A stretch of DNA of 64,000 nucleotides from G963556115 sp963675945 (GTDB lineage: Bacteria; Planctomycetota; SZUA-567), in assembly GCA_963675945.1 (NCBI GenBank), contig OY780932.1:3162001-3226000 (forward strand), read 5' to 3'. This document shows, in pieces, positions 1 through 7,988 of the stretch. The stretch's first letter is position 1; the number at the start of each line of letters is the position of its first letter. Below the pieces are notes generated by a model. The model searched no databases, was not told where the DNA came from, and saw only the letters and a list, made by a program, of their open reading frames with translations. Made by a program: the position numbers and the translations under genes.

Positions 1-312
1 AGAATTGAGCTACAACTCAAGAGCTTTGCTGAGATGCAGGAGACGATCTCTACGCTCCGCCCACTATCACCCCTTGACGCTTCAGCCCTACAGGTATTGT
101 ATAATGCGGCTCTAAACCATGAAAAACTCACAATCCAGAGAGAACAACAAGCCGCACACTATTATACACCAACCCCTTTAAATTCAACCAGTAACACTGA
201 GTACCAAGCCAATACCCCAAGAACGACTTCTGAGGATACTTCCAATACGCCAAATCCTACAAGAAAAAAGCGTTTCAACCCAACTACGGATACTTATTAT
301 AAACGCCGATAA
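1..312 (+). CDS. C-terminal end of an unrecognised protein (partial)
   Basis: The reading frame is open from the first base of the window and ends at a TAA, so this is the tail of a gene that begins outside. About 103 residues are visible. The first half is charged and probably helical, with many Gln, Glu, Lys and Leu. The second half is a low-complexity tail rich in Thr, Asn and Pro that ends with basic residues (KKRF, YKRR). I do not recognise a family. An internal ATG at 34 exists but has no clear ribosome binding site, so I prefer a truncated longer gene. Function unknown. Confidence 0.4.
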   Translation, partial: RIELQLKSFAEMQETISTLRPLSPLDASALQVLYNAALNHEKLTIQREQQAAHYYTPTPLNSTSNTEYQANTPRTTSEDTSNTPNPTRKKRFNPTTDTYYKRR

Positions 313-381
313 CCACTTCTTATTTAAGGAGATAAAAAAACATCGCCAACTATTTTTTATCCAAAAAAATTTACCATCCTC

Positions 382-409
382 TTGGCAAGACCAGTTGATT
401 TGCTATAAT
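382..409 (+). promoter_or_regulatory. sigma-70-like promoter for the FmdB-type gene
   Basis: TTGGCA at 382-387 and a perfect TATAAT at 404-409, separated by 16 bases, lie 50 bases upstream of the zinc-ribbon gene. Transcription would start near 416 and could run on into coaC. Confidence 0.55.
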
Positions 410-458
410 TTAATGCCATAATTTAATATTATTTCTATAACTTAATGGAGGATACATT

Positions 459-674
459 ATGCCAACTTATGATTATGAATGTTCAGCTTGCGGGCATAAT
501 TTTGAAGAGTTTCAAGCCATGAGTGAAGCTCCAATAAAGAAATGCCCAAAATGCAAAAAGATGAAGGTGGAACGCCTTATCAGATCCGGCTCAGGAATTA
601 TCTTCAAAGGTAGCGGTTTCTACGAGACCGATTACAAAAAGAGCGGTAGCGAGAATAAAAGTAAATCAGAGTAA
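459..674 (+). CDS. FmdB-family zinc ribbon protein
   Basis: A 71-residue protein with two CxxC knuckles (C8/C11 and C29/C32) that would hold one zinc ion, starting with the MPTYDYEC pattern typical of the FmdB/CxxC_CXXC_SSSS family. A GSGFYETDY motif follows, then a charged Lys/Ser tail. FmdB was named as a putative regulator of formamidase in Methylophilus, but for most bacterial members the role is unknown; nucleic-acid or protein binding is likely. A GGAGG ribosome binding site precedes the ATG, and a promoter lies at 382-409. Sixty bases later comes coaC on the same strand. Family assignment is firm; function is not. Confidence 0.8.
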   Translation: MPTYDYECSACGHNFEEFQAMSEAPIKKCPKCKKMKVERLIRSGSGIIFKGSGFYETDYKKSGSENKSKSE

Positions 675-734
675 ATGTTGAAACTTGCAGCATTCGCTTC
701 GCTCAATCACAGTGTATAGAGGAGAAGGCAAGAC

Positions 735-1283
735 GTGGATCTACATGGAAGAACTGTTGTTCTGGGCATAAGCGGCGGCATTGCCGTATATAAAGTCGCC
801 TATCTGGCTTCGGAGCTTACCAAGCATGGCGCCGCGGTTGAAGTCATAATGACTGAAGCCGCCCAGAAGTTTGTCACCCCGCTTACCTTCTCCACCCTCA
901 CCAAGAGAAATGTCCATACCGATATGTTCAAAGAATATGTTGCCAAACCCGGCCACATATCCCTTGCCGAACGCGCCGATGTCATGCTGATTGCTCCGGC
1001 TACGGCAAATACCATAGCCAAGCTAACCTACGGAATCGCCGACAACCTCCTGACCACCACCGTTCTTGCTACTCAGGCACCTGTTATCATTGCGCCAGCT
1101 ATGAATAACAACATGTACAACCACTCCTCTACCCAGCAAAATCTGGAAATTCTACAGAATCGCGGGATAATCACCGTCGGGCCAGAAGAGGGAATGCTCG
1201 CCTGCGGCTATGTCGGAATTGGTCGCATGAGTGAACCCGAGAAACTCTTTGAGCAGATATGTCAGACTATTTCCTGTCAATAA
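735..1283 (+). CDS. coaC: phosphopantothenoylcysteine decarboxylase (stand-alone CoaC)
   Basis: A flavoprotein of the HFCD family, 182 residues, that decarboxylates 4'-phosphopantothenoylcysteine to 4'-phosphopantetheine in coenzyme A synthesis. Visible motifs are the N-terminal GISGGIAVYK FMN-binding turn (11-20), the active-site histidine H74 in GHISLAERAD, the PAMNNNMY motif (121-128), and the substrate clamp around C157 (ACGYVGIGRMSEP). The usual Asp after ACG is Tyr here. Most bacteria fuse this domain to the CoaB ligase; here the protein ends after CoaC, so CoaB must be elsewhere. The start is GTG with a GGAGAAGG ribosome site just upstream. Confidence 0.85.
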   Translation: MDLHGRTVVLGISGGIAVYKVAYLASELTKHGAAVEVIMTEAAQKFVTPLTFSTLTKRNVHTDMFKEYVAKPGHISLAERADVMLIAPATANTIAKLTYGIADNLLTTTVLATQAPVIIAPAMNNNMYNHSSTQQNLEILQNRGIITVGPEEGMLACGYVGIGRMSEPEKLFEQICQTISCQ

Positions 1284-1292
1284 TTCACTCTC

Positions 1293-2519
1293 TTATTCGG
1301 GATAATAAATATCGGCAAAGACCCCAACAGGTTCCACAACCTTGATCTCAGGCACCGCCTCACTCGCTAATGGAGCTAACGGTGGTATCGCACTCAAAGT
1401 TTGATCCTCCATCATTCGCAGTTCAGCATAATCAGGAGGTGGTGCTATTGGTTCTACTCTGACAGAACTCGGTATATAGCCGATATTTCCGGGAACACCC
1501 GGTTGCGCCGGAGCTTGTGGGCACTCTGGTTCCGCAAATTCCAGCTCATGCTTCAGGGCTGTATCCTGAGAATTGGATGCAACAGGCCTACCATTGAGTG
1601 TTTCTTTACTCTGGACATAACTCGCACTCGGATTGCCATAGACCATATCCTCAGACACTCGCGCCAGAATAGCCTCAGCCGAGAGTTGATATAATTCTGC
1701 ACAGATCTCACGATTATCCTTATCCATAAGCGCCTGCCAAACAAAATTCTCTGGCAGATACGGCAAATCTGTCCAACACGCAGATAGAACCGCAAGTAAC
1801 TTTCTACTCTCGGGATAACGCAACTTCCTGCTGCCCATATTCATTGCCTCGGCAAAGTCCTTGGTTCTTCTGAAGATAAACAACACTCGCACTAATCTTC
1901 CCAGCAAAGTTGACTCACTGGGCAGCTTCCGCCATTCTGCCAGGCGTACCGCTCTGATCTCCCTGCCAACACGCTCAGAATCAGCATTGAGTGCCGCGAC
2001 CTTAATCAGATCATCCTTACTCTCAATCTTACCCTCAATCGCATAAATTAACAACGAATACACCGCACGCGATACCGCATCCCGGTCTGCATCAGCGCCT
2101 CCCAGCCTCCCGGCATGAACCGCAGCGCGCATCCCATCGGGTGAAGGCACAGTGTAAGCAAAAGCAACAGTCCCAGCTAGCACCATACTCCCAAGACGCG
2201 GCACCTCCCGCTCCGCACCATTGAGTTCATCAAGAATCATCGCCACATACTCGACCTCAGGATCGGTTATATTGAGAATGTTCATGAACCGCTTGGGCTC
2301 ATACCCTCCCTCCTGAACCAGCATCCGACAGATACCGCTTAGCTGTGCCCGCTTACAGAGATACTTCTTTTTATACGTCGGAGAATCATTGAACTCAATC
2401 AATGCCAATAATCCGGCCTTATGCCGGGTACGCGAAAAGACAGGTGAATCAGCCTGGGCAAAATTAATGCTCAAGAGAGCACAGACAAGAATTAATCCTC
2501 CCCATATATTCAAGTTCAT
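1293..2519 (-). CDS. secreted protein of unknown function, possibly a degenerate ADP-ribosylglycohydrolase-like fold
   Basis: I place the start at an ATG at 2519, which gives a clear signal peptide (MNLNIWGGLILVCALLS, cleavage near AQADS). A longer TTG start at 2600 lacks a ribosome site. The mature protein of about 385 residues is helical. The stretch PSPDGMRAAVHAGRLGGADADRD followed by a hydrophobic helix resembles the GGDxDT segment of ADP-ribosylglycohydrolases, but the metal-binding aspartates are not conserved and the N-terminal DxxG motifs are absent. The last 90 residues are Pro/Glu/Ala rich and look disordered. The gene is convergent with coaC, nine bases apart. Secretion is likely; the fold assignment is only an inference. 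Confidence 0.5.
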   Translation of the reverse strand: MNLNIWGGLILVCALLSINFAQADSPVFSRTRHKAGLLALIEFNDSPTYKKKYLCKRAQLSGICRMLVQEGGYEPKRFMNILNITDPEVEYVAMILDELNGAEREVPRLGSMVLAGTVAFAYTVPSPDGMRAAVHAGRLGGADADRDAVSRAVYSLLIYAIEGKIESKDDLIKVAALNADSERVGREIRAVRLAEWRKLPSESTLLGRLVRVLFIFRRTKDFAEAMNMGSRKLRYPESRKLLAVLSACWTDLPYLPENFVWQALMDKDNREICAELYQLSAEAILARVSEDMVYGNPSASYVQSKETLNGRPVASNSQDTALKHELEFAEPECPQAPAQPGVPGNIGYIPSSVRVEPIAPPPDYAELRMMEDQTLSAIPPLAPLASEAVPEIKVVEPVGVFADIYYPE

Positions 2520-2945
2520 CCCACCTGTCCCCACCAACAATCCAAATTCCAAAGAAACACCTACTCCATAATACTTTATACGACCAAAGTTGAAAGTCAA
2601 GCAATAATTAAATCTTCTAAGCAGTATCTATTTATTCGGATTATATTTATGGATAAGATAAAGAGAAGCATACTATATATAAAAGATAACGCCACCCGTT
2701 GCGATGGTGGCGTTTTTAGTTGTTATGCCATTTGCTGCTGGAAACCGCCTTAAAGTCTCCATTAAATTTGTGCCTTAAACAAATTTACGCCTTGCAACAT
2801 TCAATAAGCAATAACATTTTATATTCTTATAATCGGCAATGACCGCTATTTCTTTAGCACTCTTTATTTAATTAATTTACTATTATTACACATCTTCTCA
2901 CGTATAATAACGCTTACTAGCCCTTGCAGCTCACAGGAGAACAAT
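2520..2945. other. intergenic region before the cobalamin operon
   Basis: Contains the terminator at 2688-2717 and a small perfect inverted repeat TAAATTTG/CAAATTTA (2763-2770 and 2780-2787). I looked for a cobalamin riboswitch before cobS and did not find a convincing B12 box. The rest is AT-rich with nothing I can name. Confidence 0.4.
2688..2717 (+). terminator. rho-independent terminator (plus strand)
   Basis: Stem AACGCCACC (2688-2696) pairs perfectly with GGTGGCGTT (2706-2714) across a nine-base loop and is followed by TTTTT. It sits about 230 bases before cobS with no recognised plus-strand gene directly upstream, so it may end a short leader or untranslated transcript. Confidence 0.65.
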
Positions 2946-3677
2946 ATGCACAGTTTCTTTACAGCTTTGTCATTTCTTACCACAATCCCCTTACCCCATC
3001 ACCTGACTAAAAATTTTAATTTTTCCGGTTGTCAGCGCTATTTTCCACTCATCGGAGCTATTATCGGCTTGCTCGCAGCAATTTGCTGTTATATCTTCTT
3101 TGCCCTCTTCCCCGGACTGGTTGCAGCAGTATTATCCACCTTTTTTCTCTTAGCTCTTACTGGTGGCCTCCATATGGATGGACTAAGCGACACCGCCGAT
3201 GGTTTTCTCAGCCAGCGTCCACGTGAAAAGATACTCCAAATAATGAAAGACAGCTGCATCGGCAGTTTCGGTTCCCTTGCCCAATTCTGTATACTCCTAC
3301 TCAAAATTTCTGCTCTCTACGCCCTCGCGGATCAAGCTTATGTTGCCATATTTATCACTCCAATTATCGGCCGCTCAGCAATCCTCTTACTGAGTAACAC
3401 CTTCTCTCCTGCTTCCACCAACGGACTAGGCCATGCCATCAATTCCCCAAATAACACCTTCACCCTGCTGCTTGGTTTCGCAGTCGGAGGCATATTATTA
3501 ATCGTCTTTTTCAGCTATATTGGTTTGCTTGCCCTGATATTGGCTATTGCGACCATACTCATTCTGGGTAAAATTAGTCAGCATAAGATTGGCGGTTACA
3601 CCGGAGATATTCTTGGAGCCGGATGTGAACTGAGCGAGACCGTCACCTTAATAATCCTCTGTTCAACAAAGCTATAA
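2946..3677 (+). CDS. cobS: adenosylcobinamide-GDP ribazoletransferase (cobalamin synthase)
   Basis: An integral membrane enzyme, 243 residues, that joins adenosylcobinamide-GDP with alpha-ribazole to complete the nucleotide loop of adenosylcobalamin. The family signature HMDGLSDTADGF, with its acidic metal-binding residues, is at 76-87, preceded by YFPLIGAIIG and several hydrophobic segments along the whole chain. A strong AGGAGA ribosome site lies six bases before the ATG. The cobD-cobQ fusion follows after nine bases, so the two are cotranscribed. Length is normal for the family. Confidence 0.9.
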   Translation: MHSFFTALSFLTTIPLPHHLTKNFNFSGCQRYFPLIGAIIGLLAAICCYIFFALFPGLVAAVLSTFFLLALTGGLHMDGLSDTADGFLSQRPREKILQIMKDSCIGSFGSLAQFCILLLKISALYALADQAYVAIFITPIIGRSAILLLSNTFSPASTNGLGHAINSPNNTFTLLLGFAVGGILLIVFFSYIGLLALILAIATILILGKISQHKIGGYTGDILGAGCELSETVTLIILCSTKL

Positions 3678-3686
3678 AGGATAACC

Positions 3687-6251
3687 ATGTCACATGGAGG
3701 CAATATCAACCAACTTCGTAAGCTGGTTAGTAAAGAAACGAGACTTATTGATTTCAGTGCCAGTATCAACCCTCTGGGCGCACCAAGCTGGTTGCGTGCT
3801 GAAATAGCCAGAAGTATCAGTGATACCTCCCACTATCCGGATATCGACTCTACCGACCTGGTCGCCGCAGCCGCTCAGGCATTTGCGGTCAAATCTGAGC
3901 AGATAACCCCAGCTAACGGTAGTAGTGAACTCATCTTCTCTATTCCACAAGTTATGAAATTTTCACGAGCACTTATCATCGAACCAAGTTATATCGACTA
4001 CCGCACCGCCTGCAACCGCCAAGGTCTGGACATTGCCTCCCATAATCTGCTTCCGGACACAGACTTCACCCTGGATTTAGCCCTTCTGGAGCCAGACTTG
4101 TCAGAGCCCAGCCTGGTCTTCCTGGCTCATCCCAACAACCCTACCGGTCGTATGCTTCCGGTTAAAGAGACGTTACAACTTATCGCCGCACATCCTGAAT
4201 GCTGCTTTATTATCGACGAAGCCTATCTTTCATTTGTCAGCGACAGTACTAACTCTAGCTTTATCAAGTATACCGCAGAGCTTAACAACCTGATCGTACT
4301 CAGATCCCTTACCAAGTTTTACGCCATTGCCGGTCTGCGCCTGGGTCTAGGATTTGCTGGTAAAAGTCTTACCGCCGTTCTCCGTAATTCGCTGACTCCG
4401 TGGAGTGTCAATACCCTCTCGCAGAAGGTTGGAGCCAGAGTCCTACTCGATACAGAGTATGCCCGGCGTTCATTAACCTACACCCTGAGCTGTAAAGACG
4501 GACTGCTCCGGCAGCTCCAGCAAATCACTGAGCTCAAAGTATTCCCAAGCGCTGCCAACTTCATCCTCTGCCGACTCTTGAATAATATGCAAACCCCGGA
4601 TCTCTGCACCCAGGCCTTAAAGTACGGAATAGCCCTACGCGACTGCTCCGACTTTATCGGTCTGGACAAATCATTCTTCCGCGTTGCCGTACGCACTCCA
4701 GAGGAGAATAACAAGCTTATAGAGACGCTCAAACAGATACTCTCCCCAACCTCAAAGCAGACAACCAGAACTCCAATACAGAAGACAACGCCATCCCTCA
4801 TGCTGCTGGGTTGTAGCTCAAATGCTGGTAAGAGCATTATTACAGCCGGTATCTGTAGAATTCTGCTACAGGACGGGATCAAGGTAGCCCCATTCAAATC
4901 CCAGAATATGGCTCTTAATTCATATGTCACCGCCGACGGTCTGGAGATGGGACGGGCGCAGGCGGTACAAGCGCAAGCTTCATGCCTCGACGCCGATGTC
5001 CGCATGAATCCGATACTGCTCAAACCCAACTCCGATACCGGCGCACAGATAATCGCCATGGGCAAACCAGTAGGCAACATGCGTGTTCTCGGTTACATGG
5101 ATTATAAGACACAAGCCTTTGCCATTGCCCAACAAGCTTATGATTCTCTCGCTGATGAGTATGAGGCTATCATCCTTGAAGGCGCCGGCAGCCCTGGTGA
5201 AGTCAACTTGAAAGCGAACGACATAGTTAACACCCGTATGGCGCAGTATGCTCAGGCACCGGCACTCCTGGTCGGAGATATCGACCGCGGCGGTATCTAC
5301 GCCTCGTTTATCGGCACCTATGAGACCTTTGAAGAATGGGAGCGTGAACTGGTAAAAGGCTTTCTGGTCAACAAATTCAGAGGTGACGCCTCACTGCTAG
5401 CCCCGGCACACGCCTACGTACAGGATTTTACCGGCCGAGAGGTGCTCGGAGTTATACCTTATATCAAAGATCTCGATCTCCCGGAGGAGGACTCTGTCTC
5501 CTTCAATGAAACCTTCCGCAAAGGTTCCGACAAGGACGCTGATCCTCTGGATATTGCGCTTATCGCCCTGCCGCACACCTCAAATTTTACTGATTTTGAC
5601 GCCCTGGCAAGTGAGCCGGATGTCCAACTCAGGCCGGTAAGGAATCTTGGTGAACTCGCCACTCCGGACTGCATAATCATTCCCGGTTCCAAAAATGTCA
5701 TCGGCGACCTCAAATTTTTACAGAGCAGTGGACTCGGCAGAGAGATATGCGCCCTAGCCCAGAACCGCATTACCGTCGGCATCTGCGGAGGCTACCAGAT
5801 ACTGGGGGCAAACGTCCGCGACCCCTATAACATTGAGGGCGGCGGCGAAGTTGCCGGTCTGGAACTGCTTCCTATTACTACCACTCTTGACCGAGAAAAA
5901 ACACTTACCCGCGCCACCGCCCGGCACACAATCTCCGGCCTTGAGGTTACAGGTTATGAAATCCACCATGGTGAAACCCTACATTCAGCGCCCCCCCCCC
6001 TGTTTATTCGTAGCGATGACCGAGGTATCGGCTCTGGAGACGAAGGGGTTTGGGGAACCTACCTGCATGGTGTCTTTGACAATGATGAATTTAGAAGGTA
6101 TTTTATCAATACCATACATAAATCAGTAGGGAGAGACTATTCATCCAAGCTGCGCTTCCAGTATAATCTTGAACCGGCTTTCGACCGACTGGCCGCAACT
6201 ATACGCGAAGCAATTGATGTTGATTCTTTATATAAAATGATGGGGTTATAA
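3687..6251 (+). CDS. cobQ: fusion of threonine-phosphate decarboxylase-like (CobD) and cobyric acid synthase (CobQ)
   Basis: One 854-residue frame encodes two cobalamin enzymes. Residues 1 to about 350 are a class I/II PLP aminotransferase-fold domain of the CobD type, which would make aminopropanol phosphate: PNNPTG at 149-154, IIDEAY with D177, and the PLP lysine K210 in SLTKFYAIAGLRLG. A 20-residue Thr/Ser/Pro/Lys linker follows. Residues 370-854 are CobQ, which amidates adenosylcobyrinic acid diamide: P-loop-like CSSNAGKS (376-383), LNSYVT, the glutaminase nucleophile C700 in GICGGYQILG, and H794 in GTYLHGVF. Both halves keep their catalytic residues and full length. A run of ten C (5991-6000) lies in frame near the end. 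A frame error cannot be excluded but the downstream protein matches the family. Confidence 0.88.
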   Translation: MSHGGNINQLRKLVSKETRLIDFSASINPLGAPSWLRAEIARSISDTSHYPDIDSTDLVAAAAQAFAVKSEQITPANGSSELIFSIPQVMKFSRALIIEPSYIDYRTACNRQGLDIASHNLLPDTDFTLDLALLEPDLSEPSLVFLAHPNNPTGRMLPVKETLQLIAAHPECCFIIDEAYLSFVSDSTNSSFIKYTAELNNLIVLRSLTKFYAIAGLRLGLGFAGKSLTAVLRNSLTPWSVNTLSQKVGARVLLDTEYARRSLTYTLSCKDGLLRQLQQITELKVFPSAANFILCRLLNNMQTPDLCTQALKYGIALRDCSDFIGLDKSFFRVAVRTPEENNKLIETLKQILSPTSKQTTRTPIQKTTPSLMLLGCSSNAGKSIITAGICRILLQDGIKVAPFKSQNMALNSYVTADGLEMGRAQAVQAQASCLDADVRMNPILLKPNSDTGAQIIAMGKPVGNMRVLGYMDYKTQAFAIAQQAYDSLADEYEAIILEGAGSPGEVNLKANDIVNTRMAQYAQAPALLVGDIDRGGIYASFIGTYETFEEWERELVKGFLVNKFRGDASLLAPAHAYVQDFTGREVLGVIPYIKDLDLPEEDSVSFNETFRKGSDKDADPLDIALIALPHTSNFTDFDALASEPDVQLRPVRNLGELATPDCIIIPGSKNVIGDLKFLQSSGLGREICALAQNRITVGICGGYQILGANVRDPYNIEGGGEVAGLELLPITTTLDREKTLTRATARHTISGLEVTGYEIHHGETLHSAPPPLFIRSDDRGIGSGDEGVWGTYLHGVFDNDEFRRYFINTIHKSVGRDYSSKLRFQYNLEPAFDRLAATIREAIDVDSLYKMMGL

Positions 6252-6253
6252 CT

Positions 6254-7081
6254 ATGGATCCAGTAATAAAAGCGAAGTATATCCAACTCTGCGCAACACT
6301 GAAACAGCAGAAGAATATTGCCATCGCTTTCTCTGGAGGGGTAGATAGCACTCTTCTACTCCATCTTGCTAGCGACAGTATTAAAAATGGTGAAGTAGTC
6401 GCCATAACCATGACCTCCAGTTTCTATCCGAAGTGGGAGCTTGAGTATGCACGGAAAGTTGTAGACCAGCTCAAGGTAAAGCATAAAATCATCAGTATCG
6501 ATCCTCTGGCCACCGACGAGATAGCCAATAACCCTCCTGACCGCTGTTATACCTGCAAAAAAGTTGCTTTTACCTTGATGCAGGAGTATGCAAATAGCAT
6601 CGGTATCGATTATATCTGTGACGGCTCCTGCTATGATGATCTTCAGGATTACCGGCCAGGGTTCAGGGCCGTACAAGAACTAGGAATCCACTCACCCTTT
6701 ATCGATTATGAACTGAATAAGTCAACTATCAGCACCCTCTCACGCGAATTGAATATTGCAGGCTGGTCTCGCCCCTCTTGCGCCTGCCTGGCTTCACGCA
6801 TCCCCTACCACGAACCAATAACTGTTGGTAAACTGAGGATAGTTGAAAATGCCGAAGATTTTCTGCATAAATTTGACCTCCCCGAAGCCCGAGTACGACT
6901 CCATGACAAGATAGCCAGAATTGAGGTCTTTATCGACAATATCAACCAGGTAATCGCCAACCGGGAACAAATCTCCGACTATATCAAATCCCTTGGTGTA
7001 TCCTATGTCTCGGTTGAACTTGACGGTTACAAAACCGGGAGTCTGAATAAGGGATTGAGCGTAGGACATAGCAATGAGTAA
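6254..7081 (+). CDS. larE: ATP-dependent sacrificial sulfur transferase LarE
   Basis: A PP-loop ATPase, 275 residues, that inserts sulfur into pyridinium dicarboxylate mononucleotide to build the nickel-pincer cofactor of lactate racemase and related enzymes. The PP-loop is AFSGGVDST (25-33). The DRCYTCKK motif gives C98 and C101, and the SCACLASRIPY motif gives C176 and C178. C176/C178 covers the position of the sacrificial cysteine known from the Lactiplantibacillus enzyme. The extra cysteines suggest the iron-sulfur, non-sacrificial subtype, which is an inference. LarB and LarC are not in the window. It starts two bases after the cobQ stop and overlaps tatC by eight bases. Confidence 0.85.
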   Translation: MDPVIKAKYIQLCATLKQQKNIAIAFSGGVDSTLLLHLASDSIKNGEVVAITMTSSFYPKWELEYARKVVDQLKVKHKIISIDPLATDEIANNPPDRCYTCKKVAFTLMQEYANSIGIDYICDGSCYDDLQDYRPGFRAVQELGIHSPFIDYELNKSTISTLSRELNIAGWSRPSCACLASRIPYHEPITVGKLRIVENAEDFLHKFDLPEARVRLHDKIARIEVFIDNINQVIANREQISDYIKSLGVSYVSVELDGYKTGSLNKGLSVGHSNE

Positions 7082-7877
7082 CAAGCAGCAACAACCGGAA
7101 GCCTCACTCGGCGAACACCTCGAAGAATTGCGCAAGCATCTAATCCGCATCGTCATTGTCCTAAGCTTAATCTTTATCGCCTCAGCCTGCTTCTACAAAG
7201 ATCTCTGGCAGATTGCCATGCTGCCCCGTGAAAGTGCGGCAGAACTCATGGGGTCTACTTCAGCCGCAAACTTTCCCCTGCAGTTGATCGGCCCGGCAGA
7301 AGGGATCAGTATCGTTGCCGGACTCTGTTTCAAAATAGCTCTGGGGATATCCCTGCCCTATATCTTCTTCGAAGGCTGGCGCTTTGTCTCTCCCGGGCTT
7401 CGCGCCGAAGAACGACGGATTATCAAGTGGATTCTCTGCGCCGGGAGTATCCTCTTCTTTCTGGGAGTATTGGCGGCATTCTATATCGCCATCCCCACCG
7501 GGCTGAAATTCCTAATCAGCTTCGACAGCACCCTCAGCGGCACGATCACCGAATGGCGCGTCGATAATTATTTCAGTCTACTGACCATGATCTGCTTCGG
7601 CTTCGGCATCTGCTTTGAGACCCCGCTAATCATGTTGAGCCTGACCATAGCCGGAATCCTCACCCCCTCCCAGATCCTCAAATACTGGCGCCATGCCGCC
7701 ATTATCATCTGTGTTCTCAGTGCCTTCTTCACCCCTCCCGACCCTCTGACCATGATCATTCTTGCCGCGTCAATGCTCCTGCTCTTCTTTCTTGGCTTCT
7801 TTCTCTCAACCCTTGCCTACAAGCATTACTCTAAAAACCAAGCTGAGTACGTCGAAGACAACCTGGGTGAAGACTGA
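7074..7877 (+). CDS. tatC: Sec-independent protein translocase subunit TatC
   Basis: A polytopic inner-membrane protein, 267 residues, that forms the signal-peptide receptor of the twin-arginine export pathway with TatA/TatB. The N-terminal LGEHLEELRKHLIR motif is diagnostic, followed by about six hydrophobic segments and the family sequence around FVSPGLRAEERR and FGICFETPL. The start codon lies inside the end of larE (eight-base overlap), so the two are translationally coupled. No tatA or tatB is visible nearby. Confidence 0.92.
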   Translation: MSNKQQQPEASLGEHLEELRKHLIRIVIVLSLIFIASACFYKDLWQIAMLPRESAAELMGSTSAANFPLQLIGPAEGISIVAGLCFKIALGISLPYIFFEGWRFVSPGLRAEERRIIKWILCAGSILFFLGVLAAFYIAIPTGLKFLISFDSTLSGTITEWRVDNYFSLLTMICFGFGICFETPLIMLSLTIAGILTPSQILKYWRHAAIIICVLSAFFTPPDPLTMIILAASMLLLFFLGFFLSTLAYKHYSKNQAEYVEDNLGED

Positions 7878-7885
7878 GAATATAT

Positions 7886-7917
7886 AAAAAACGGAGCCAG
7901 CCTACAAGACTGACTCC
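7886..7917 (-). terminator. rho-independent terminator of clpB
   Basis: Read on the minus strand, GGAGTCAG pairs with CTGGCTCC (one G-T wobble) over a nine-base loop and is followed by GTTTTTT. It lies about 70 bases behind the clpB stop. On the plus strand the same hairpin has a C-A mismatch, so it serves clpB better than tatC. Confidence 0.75.
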
Positions 7918-7988
7918 AAAGTAACTCAATATGACCTATTAATATTATCCTTCATAGCTGTTATACTCTTCAAGACTCTACTTCACAC

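Noticed and set aside
2850..2862. CIRCE heat-shock half site (TTAGCACTC)
   Set aside because: Only one half is present, without the GAGTGCTAA partner, and it is not near a chaperone gene.
2700..2945. Cobalamin riboswitch before cobS
   Set aside because: I looked for the conserved B12 box and adjacent helices and found only weak, scattered resemblance.
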